Positions 57,398 to 64,000 of a DNA stretch of 64,000 nucleotides are shown one piece after another. Under the pieces are notes generated by a model, which was not told where the DNA came from, did not search any database, and was given only the letters and a program-made list of their open reading frames with translations. Both the position numbers and the translations under genes were made by a program. Origin of the DNA: Andrena cerasifolii (taxonomy: Eukaryota > Arthropoda > Insecta > Hymenoptera > Andrenidae); the NCBI RefSeq assembly GCF_050908995.1, contig NC_135118.1, positions 1,922,001 to 1,986,000 on the forward strand, given 5' to 3'. Position 1 is the stretch's first letter; each line of letters opens with the position of its first letter.

Positions 57398-57545
57398 TCC
57401 GTCGTTTCAGGCAGGAAACCGAACCCTAACCCGTACCCGGTTCGGTACGCCGTATCGTCGACTAACCCGCCTAACGGAGTAACAGAAATCATCTGTAACC
57501 CGAGTAACCCGGTTAACCGGGTTAATGCGGGTACAGTGTTACGGT
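57398..57545. repeat. AACCCGGTT-rich arm; partner at 60030-60175
   Basis: CAGGAAACCGAACCCTAACCCG and GTAACCCGGTTAACCGGGTTAA here resemble, inverted, 60030-60175 (GCGGGTTAACCCGGTTAC and GGTAAGGGTTAGGGTTACG). They may be the two arms of one larger element of about 2.8 kb, interrupted by the inserts between them. Confidence 0.5.
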
Positions 57546-57702
57546 GAAAAACATAGTTGTAAGCAGGTTTCCAAATACAGATGAATTTTATTTTAATATC
57601 GGAGACTTCTTGGTAGGGTGATGCATGCACGTGAAAGTAATAAATATGCGAGGTCAAAGATTAACTTGGCCGCGCCGAAATCGCGAGCGTTTGCCGGCGC
57701 AC

Positions 57703-58466
57703 AGTGTAAGATTTTGGATAAAAATCGCTCGACAGCGCAAATCTTGACCGATTTCAATATTTTTTTTTTTTAATACTCGTAAAGGATTCAGCAATAACGG
57801 AGCACAGCAATAAAGACAGTATCTGTTGGTCTAATCTATAGAAAATACTATTTAGCATAACATAACATAAAAGCGTAAATGAATAAATTTTGCAGATTAA
57901 AGATATTCAAAATGATTTTTTGTAAATTTAATATTAACTATGAAATAAAAGTTTACCTTAAATTTACAAAAATTATGTTCTAAATAAACTGTATAGCTGA
58001 TTTAAATCTTATATTTATAAATTACGTTGTAAAATTAGTTACCATAAAATATTCGATTCTAATTATACCGAATTACAATTATTATAAAGTTATTTTTAAA
58101 TTTATATATTAAAAATAAAATCAAAACTGATAAAATTGAAATATAATTTAAAAGTATAATATTCAAATCAGCTATGCAGTTTATTTAAAACATAAATTTT
58201 GTAAATGTAAAGTAAATTTTTTATTTTACAGCTAATATTAAATTTGTAAAAAAATAATTTTTAATATCTTTAATTTGTATAATTTATGTTTTTATGTTAT
58301 GTTGCGCTAAATAGTGTTCTCTATAAATCAGACCAACAGATATGGGTTTTATTGCAGTGCTCCGTTATTGCTGAATCCTTTACGAGTATTTAAAAAAAAA
58401 ATTATTGAAATCGGTCAAGATTTGCACTGTCGAGCGACTTTTGTCCAAAATCTCACACCATCTAGA
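57703..58466. repeat. 0.76-kb palindrome
   Basis: TAAGATTTTGGATAAAAATCGCTCGACAG on the left pairs with CTGTCGAGCGACTTTTGTCC on the right. GGATTCAGCAATAACGGAGC and ATCTGTTGGTCT recur inverted. The middle is AT-rich, with TTAATATTAACT and TAAATTTTGTAAAT motifs. Confidence 0.82.
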
Positions 58467-58637
58467 CTGTGCGGGTTTAGGACCCGGTTGTTCGGTGCTT
58501 CGGTAGTACCTGCCGCACGGACGAGACCGACTGTCGACCAGATGACCAGACTTTTACCCATTGTCTAACGCTTAGGTGTCGAAAATATTCGAATGCTAGA
58601 AAATGGAAGCTATAAGGCGAAACGCGTACACGGCTGT

Positions 58638-59156
58638 AGAAGATAAAATCACAAAAAATAGAAGATAATAATAATTATAAAATAAAAAAAGATGTGAAAT
58701 CAAAATGAGCTGCCCGTACATAAAGGTAATGATAAATACAAATAAATATTTTAATACGAATAAACATTTTATTCAAAATACTTGGCGCTGCGAAATAGAA
58801 AAAATGTTAATTGTCCTCGTATTAATAATTTGCAATAACTCCCTTACAATCTAAAATACATAAACATATACTTATACATATACATATTAGAAACGCAGTC
58901 AGATTTATTCTACATATATTTAATTCTAATGTCATACGTACCAATTCGGGATGCAGGCGCCAAGTATTTTGGAGAAAATGTTTGTTCGTATTAAAATATT
59001 TATTTGTATTTATCATAACCTTTTGTACGTGCAGCTCACTTTGATTTCACATCTTTTTTTATTTTATAATTATTATTATCTTCTATTTTTGTGATTTATT
59101 TGCTTTCATGTACTTGGCGTAATTTTTTTACTTTTCTCAAGTTTTTTATGGAGATC
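58638..59156. mobile_element. Palindromic MITE (ACGCCAAGTACATG family), copy 2
   Basis: Shares TTACTTTTCTCAAG, CATGTACTTGGCGTAA and GATTTCACATCTTTTTT with copy 1. An additional inner inverted pair (TTAATACGAATAAACATTTT near 58750 and its inverse near 58985) suggests another layer of insertion. Confidence 0.65.
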
Positions 59157-59159
59157 TCA

Positions 59160-59770
59160 CTTCTTTTTACAAAGATAATTTACATAGAGAATGACTTCAG
59201 ATAATTTTCAATTTTATAAATTATTATTATATTATGAATAGATGACTGGATAATTTTTTCATCCTCTCGGGTTTTTTTTTTAAAATATATTGTATTGTCA
59301 TCCAAACTACGCACGCCTGCAAAGCTTCAAGACAATTGGATTGGTGGAATTGGTTTAAATTGGTTTTTATCATTTAAATTAAAAAGAAATTCATTTATGC
59401 ATATATTTGTAAAAACACGTTTATAACTTGACGGTAAGCTGTGAAAATTTGGAGTAGATTGCATAGCGAAGATAGCGATTGACGAACGAAACGTGTGATA
59501 GTTCCGTTTTAGCTGAAGGTGTGCGTGTGACGCGTATACGTATTATGTCGACAAAATATCTCGGTTATCCGCGGACCGATTTTATTGAAATTGGTCTTAT
59601 TCGAAAGCTTATATGCGGTTTACATAAGAAAAATGCCTTTAAAATTTAGAAAATATTGCAGGCATGATGAGATATTAAGGAAATAAGTTTCAGGTTAGGT
59701 TGGAATAGCCCGGCGACGAGTAAATGATAGCTGTAGCGACAGTCGACATATACAGGGTGTCTTTCCTGTA
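59160..59770 (+). mobile_element. Tc1-like element fragment
   Basis: 59560-59765 closely matches 45195-45392 of the Tc1-like element (CGGACCGATTTTATTGAAAT, TTATATGCGGTTTACATAAG, ATTAAGGAAATAAGT, CAGTCGACATATACAGGGTG). The matching part stops in the transposase N-terminal codons. 59240-59355 also resembles 31290-31400 (CTACGCACGCCTGCA). Confidence 0.7.
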
Positions 59771-60839
59771 CTTGGCGTCGTGACGCTTCCGCGTCTCTAG
59801 ATTGATGCTAACAGGTATTGGTGTTGAGTAATTCTTGAAGTTTAAGAAATAAAGTATAAATTCCGTTTCTAACAACCCTCTAAAATTAATCAAACCTGCA
59901 TGGATTATATACTCGTATATTTTAAACATTGTGTATTCATTTGATCTGAATTTGTATTGCCTGTAGATTCACATATCACTGACTTGCCGTAAATGACTGT
60001 CTAGTCCAGGCTAGACTGTCTTATTCTACTAGTAACCCGCTCGTAGCGGGTTAACCCGGTTACTTCGGTTCTTTCTAGAATTTAAGAACCGTTCCCTCGC
60101 GGTTAGTATGGGTTACAGAAACCTTCCTTGATTAACCAGGTAAGGGTTAGGGTTACGAATCGGTTCGGATCCCTGCTTCCAGGGATTAAACAGACCGTTT
60201 GCCATTAAAAACCTAACAGAAATAATTTTAATCGCCGTCCGAGTACAATCTCTCTTATTACAGTTTTTTGGTCTTCTCTTGAAGTTTAAAGAAATCAGTA
60301 TTTCGTTTGGTTTTAGAAGATAGGTTTGCAGGACAAATGCCATACAGGTAGAAGTAAGAATGATTAGTAATAGCAATGTTGGGATCATATGAGAAATGTG
60401 TATTTCTGTTGTTTTGATTGCAGACACCAGTGTCGAGGATCATGGATGTTGAGTGTGAAATCGAATGAGAGATCCTTCTTTTGAGAAGAGGAATTCGCAA
60501 AAGTTGGAAGAGCAGCGAACTTTCGTAGGTATAGAAACAGAGGAGGGGGAAAGGGAGTCGGACGCATCGCCGTCGCGGAAGCTAGTAAAGTTACGCGAAC
60601 GGGCGAGAAGGAACATACGAGCGAGAGGAATCGGACGGGGGAGGAATAGCCAGGAGCGACCGCACGCATCCGTGGATTGCGTAATAAGAGGGGAGAGAGA
60701 GAGAGTGAAAAAGAAAAATACTCGGCAAAGTGTCTGTAAATAAGAGTTATTTTTCGTATGAAAGAAAAGGAGATACATCCACGTCGGAACGAGGGAAAAC
60801 GAGCAGGAAGACATTTAGAAGTCCTTGAACGGAAGAAGG

Positions 60840-61290
60840 TTCTGAGGGCTTTCTCTCTCTCTCCCTCTTTCCCTCTCTCCCTCCCTCCCTCTCCCCCCTC
60901 TTTCTTTCTCTCTCTCTCTCTCCCTTAGATGGACATACGGAGAGGGTAGAAGATCGGTGACAGAAGAAGAGAAAGAAGCGAAAGAAGCGAGAGGAGCGAA
61001 AGAAGAAGGAGGAGATACGGTATCGCAATTAACGAGTCTCGTTTCTACGTTCTTTATCCAAAATCGATTTGTGTTTCTTCCGCTTGTAGTGCAATCTCAT
61101 TCGCGGTGTGCGATTAGCTTAGATTCGACGGGGCAAAAATCTTCGCGGAAAGAGAGCGTGTGGGTGAGCGAATGAGTGAGTGAATGAGCGAGTGAGTGAG
61201 TGTGAGAGAGAGAGAGCGGGGGTGACAAACACCCCCGTGCATATATATATACATACACATATATATTGTATATGCATATATATATGTATA
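60840..61290. repeat. Simple-sequence tracts in the leader exon
   Basis: (CT)n/(CCCT)n at 60850-60930, (GAGT)n/(GAGA)n at 61165-61215 and an (AT)n/ATATATGT tract at 61238-61290. Open frames in this region are artefacts. Confidence 0.85.
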
Positions 61291-61627
61291 GATATTTATA
61301 TAAAAGAGGGGGAATTGGTGGAAGAAGCTAAAGAAACGAGGGTGTTTTGATTGAGAGAAGAAAGGGGGAAGAAAGAGACCGTGAAAAAGAACACCTGGGA
61401 AAGACGGACCGAAGAGGAAGAACGAAGGGAAAAAAAGGAAGAGGAAAAGAGGAAGTGTGCGGCGAAGAAGGGGAAGAAGGAAAAAGAGAAGGAGGGAGAG
61501 GGAGCGAGGGTGCGCGCTGTGAAGCGGTATTGAGAGGGCTGGCGTGCCCCATGTTGTGAGTGTCTGAAGCCTGCCGGGGGCAGAAGTGAAAGGGTGGGAG
61601 GGAGGGAAGGGTAAGGGTGCCGCTGGT

Positions 61628-61787
61628 ATGGAGTATGGAAGCGGCGGGGGCGGAGGCGGTGGGGGCCGTGGGGGTGTCCAACCACCCTCCGCAGCTGCGA
61701 GAGGTATGACGGGGACAGATACTACGGATGCTGCATGGCACAAACACGAACAAATGATCCTTATGGAATCCAGGCATAAGCAACAAT
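61628..61787 (+). CDS. N-terminal coding exon of an unidentified, probably nuclear, protein
   Basis: From the ATG at 61628 the frame reads MEYGSGGGGGGGGRGGVQPP, then SAAARGMTGTDTTDAAWHKH and EQMILMESRHKQQ, 53 codons plus one base, up to the donor at 61787. A glycine run is followed by a mixed, helix-prone segment (AWHKHEQMILMESRHK). The low-complexity start, long 5' UTR and huge intron suit a transcription factor or RNA-binding regulator. I do not recognise the family, and the functional domains must lie to the right of the window. A second ATG (MTGTDTT, 61706) is an alternative start. Confidence 0.45.
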
Positions 61788-62367
61788 GTGAGTATACCAC
61801 CCCACAATCATGCTTTTCGGCTTCGATTTACTGCGATGCACTTACCTTACGACCCAACCCAGGCCACCTTACGTCCTCCTCCCCCACCCTCCAACCCCTT
61901 ATTTTTGGTTCAACTGGTAATTTCACCCTCCCCCTGCGTTCCCTTCCATTTCGTTTATTCCTTGAATAGGTATCTCTCTACATTTCGCCAAGCAGTCGTA
62001 AAAACGCAATTGAATCGCCTTTTTAAAAGTCACTTCGAGCACACATAAGCGCCGCGGCCAGGCAGGAGTCAAAGCAGTACCAAAGTCACATCTTCCGGTC
62101 TTGAGGAGTTTCTCACTCCCTGTAACTAGGGAATCCACTAGGTTCTCCATAGCCGGTACTTCGTGCTACGACGATTGCATTAAACATATTGAGTCTAGCA
62201 ATGCATAGGTGCTAATGCTTATAAGTAGATGAACATGTTATTACCTACTTCTCAATAACGGGCCTCAGCTATAAGTATCGTCGTGAACCTCCTTTTAAGG
62301 CTTGTAAGATTCGGTTACTAAAAACTCCCCGATAACGACACTGGAGGAAACGGTATGCGAATGGAAT
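61788..62367. other. Start of the next intron, nothing recognised
   Basis: No gene or terminal-repeat pair found between the donor and the Tigger-like element. Confidence 0.35.
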
Positions 62368-62369
62368 TA

Positions 62370-63948
62370 GGGGAAAGCGGGGTAATTCCGGCCACATAAG
62401 CAGTAAATGCTATAAAATTTGAACAAGTCACGCATTTGTTAGTTTTTTATATTAATTGATAGTTCGAAGTGTCTAAGGTCAAAACCAGATGTATTAGCCG
62501 GTGAGTTTCGTGAGGGGAATTCTCCCACCACACCGTTTGCCTGCCTCGGTGCTCCTTTTCTCAACGTTTTCTCACTCGCTCTCGCGGAACAAGAGTGAGC
62601 CGGAAGTGGTGGGGATAGTGCCAAGCTTCTGGCGTGTAGGTCAAACCGAGCTGTTAGCGTAGAGATACACGCATCAGAATAGGTGTGCGTTAGCTCCGAA
62701 AAAATTCAGGAGCTTTATCGGTCAGAACATTGATTCCTTCTCGATAGCTTCATCTCGTATTGGTCTATGCATAGCTTCGTAACGCACGCAACTATTACGC
62801 TAAGAATAAATAACAACCAAACGGCTAGATTCAGGCGGGGCCGAGCAGCGTTCCCGTTATCCCACCATACCCTGCGAGAGCCACGCCACTCCAACTGACA
62901 AATCCAGGATCGTCAGGTGGTGGTGGTTGATTTCTCCTCGATTGCTGCTCGCGAAAACGAATTCACCGGCCAATATATCTGGCTTCCACCTTAGTTTGTA
63001 TTACTATGACCTAGAAAGCATAAATTTACGTTGTAACAAAATTGGGAGCAATAACACAAAAACAGTCGATTACCCCACTAGTGGGGTAATTCCGGCCATG
63101 ATTTTTATTTATAAAAGAGATAGGAACACTGTTAAATTAATAAAATATTGTATTATTTTTTATTTTAAAATTAATTGGTACATATATCACAAGTGTATTC
63201 TTCGGGGGTATCCCATCCTGAACATTCTTCATGTGCCCATTGACCACGTACTGTGCACCGGAACCACATTTCACCACCTTTTCCGAATTCTTTGCAAAAG
63301 GAGCAAATATCGTGCTCTACTTTTTCGTCACAAATATCTGAATTGTCCGATTGAAAATTCAGTTTCTTTTTCCTCAGGTTTAGTTTACCTCCCCAACAAT
63401 TACGCTGCCTTACGTATGGACATTTTATTCTTACTAATTACCTCCACGGCCTTCGATAAATTTTCCTGGTTCCATTCTGCCTTCTTCGAAATTCTTTTAT
63501 ATGTACGTGGCATCCACGCCAAAAAAAAGCAATGTTAAAAGCTGGCTGGAATTACCTCTTACTTTTGGCCGGTATTACCCCACACCTCATGTTCAGATAT
63601 TTGAAGGTAATACACTGAATTGAGTTTACATATCACCAAAAACCAAATGTTAGTTTGAAACTAGAAACATTCCTCTATTTAATGAGATTAATATTAATAA
63701 TTCGTATCTATTCCATGTACTAACTTACCTTGCTTAAAAATAGACCACTGTTATAAGCTTACGTTGCGAAATGAACATTTACGGATTTGTTTACAAGAAA
63801 AGACTGCTATAGTCATGGAAACGACGAATATTAGCTAGCCAGATTATTAACAAGTGTTACCATACAGTGTTAAGTTACGCGTTTTTGGTTTTTTCAGAAA
63901 TAAAAATGAACAGAATTACCCACTGGACGAAATTGCCTCGCTTTCCCC
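62370..63948. mobile_element. TA-flanked pogo/Tigger-type element with inner copy of its ends
   Basis: Ends GGGGAAAGCGGGGTAATTCC and (reverse complement) GGGGAAAGCGAGGCAATTTC are flanked by TA at 62368-62369 and 63949-63950, 1,579 bp in all. A second pair of related ends lies inside (GTGGGGTAATTCCGGCCATG at 63081 and TGGCCGGTATTACCCCAC to 63583), so one relative is nested in another. The inner unit carries the pseudogene at 63171-63513. Confidence 0.8.
63171..63513 (-). pseudogene. Internally deleted Tigger/pogo transposase (HTH joined to zinc finger)
   Basis: From ATG 63511-63513 the frame gives MPRTYKRISKKAEWNQENLS, then KAVEVISKNKMSIRKAA and a stop. This is the first half of the psq-type HTH that opens Tigger transposases. 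With one frame change the same strand continues NSDICDEKVEHDICSFCKEF, then GEMWFRCTVRGQWAHEECSG and YTCDICTN with TAA at 63171. That is the PHD-like C-terminal zinc-binding region (C-x2-C, H, C, C-x2-C). The whole DDE catalytic domain is missing between them, so it is a non-autonomous deletion derivative. Confidence 0.75.
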
Positions 63949-64000
63949 TATGTAGCGTCTTGTTCTAGTGCAGGAGTGTCGAACTTCCCCACTCCGAGAG

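Larger units (their letters stand above)
60424..61787 (+). other. Second exon of the plus-strand gene: long purine-rich leader plus start of coding
   Basis: An acceptor with a pyrimidine-rich tract (TTTCTGTTGTTTTGATTGCAG) ends at 60423 and a consensus donor (CAACAAT|GTGAGT) follows 61787. The leader is rich in GA, CT and AT simple sequence (60840-60930, 61190-61290) with many short frames and upstream ATGs, as is common in regulatory genes with translational control. It probably pairs with the donor at 19803. Confidence 0.5.

Noticed and set aside
57398..57545. Interstitial telomere repeat (CCCTAA motifs)
   Set aside because: Only two or three non-consecutive motifs within a GGTTAACC-rich repeat; insects mostly use TTAGG, which is not arrayed here.
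61114..61807. Proline/leucine-rich frames on the minus strand (up to 228 codons)
   Set aside because: They are antisense to a purine-rich leader; low complexity explains them.

Overview
The window is nuclear DNA from an animal, most likely an insect. Introns, splice sites, AT-rich non-coding DNA and DNA transposons of insect type (Tc1/mariner, pogo/Tigger, hAT, piggyBac-like, PIF/Harbinger) all fit this. Hymenoptera is my guess, not something the sequence proves. Real host coding sequence is a very small share of the 64 kb. The rest is a dense, repeatedly nested set of short inverted-repeat elements and long palindromes.

Host genes: (1) 1-1563, minus strand: two exons of a TBP-related factor 2 (Trf2/TBPL1) gene that runs off the left edge. 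(2) 6970-11099, minus strand: a complete four-exon gene for a TUT1/Star-PAP type nucleotidyltransferase (zinc finger, RRM, GS and DxD catalytic core). All splice phases agree and the CDS is 2,091 nt (696 aa). (3) About 17.4-61.8 kb and beyond, plus strand: a probable regulatory gene. It has a GC-rich, triplet-repeat promoter/5' region (17.4-19.8 kb) ending in a donor at 19803. An intron of about 40 kb follows, then an exon at 60424-61787 with a long purine-rich leader and a 53-codon glycine-rich N-terminus. The remainder lies off the right edge and I do not recognise the protein.

Mobile DNA: between Trf2 and TUT1 four TIR elements sit end to end (4172-6437). Between TUT1 and the plus-strand gene lie long palindromes (11.7-12.8 and 13.5-14.6 kb) and a broken PIF/Harbinger transposase (15.2-15.9 kb). 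The large intron holds hAT MITEs with 8-bp duplications, TTAA-flanked MITEs, three copies of one 0.6-kb palindromic TA-flanked family, a 1.5-kb palindrome and several simple-sequence arrays. It also holds two deep nests. At 29928-36924 a Tc1-like element carries a Tigger-like element, which carries a foldback array of about 134-bp repeats, which carries a solo LTR. At 43682-50031 a palindrome of about 6.3 kb carries a Tc1-like element, which itself carries two palindromic MITEs. Another TA-flanked pogo-type element with an internally deleted transposase is at 62370-63948.

All transposase genes seen are broken, so the element content looks old. The main open question is whether the many long hairpins inside a transcribed intron form dsRNA.
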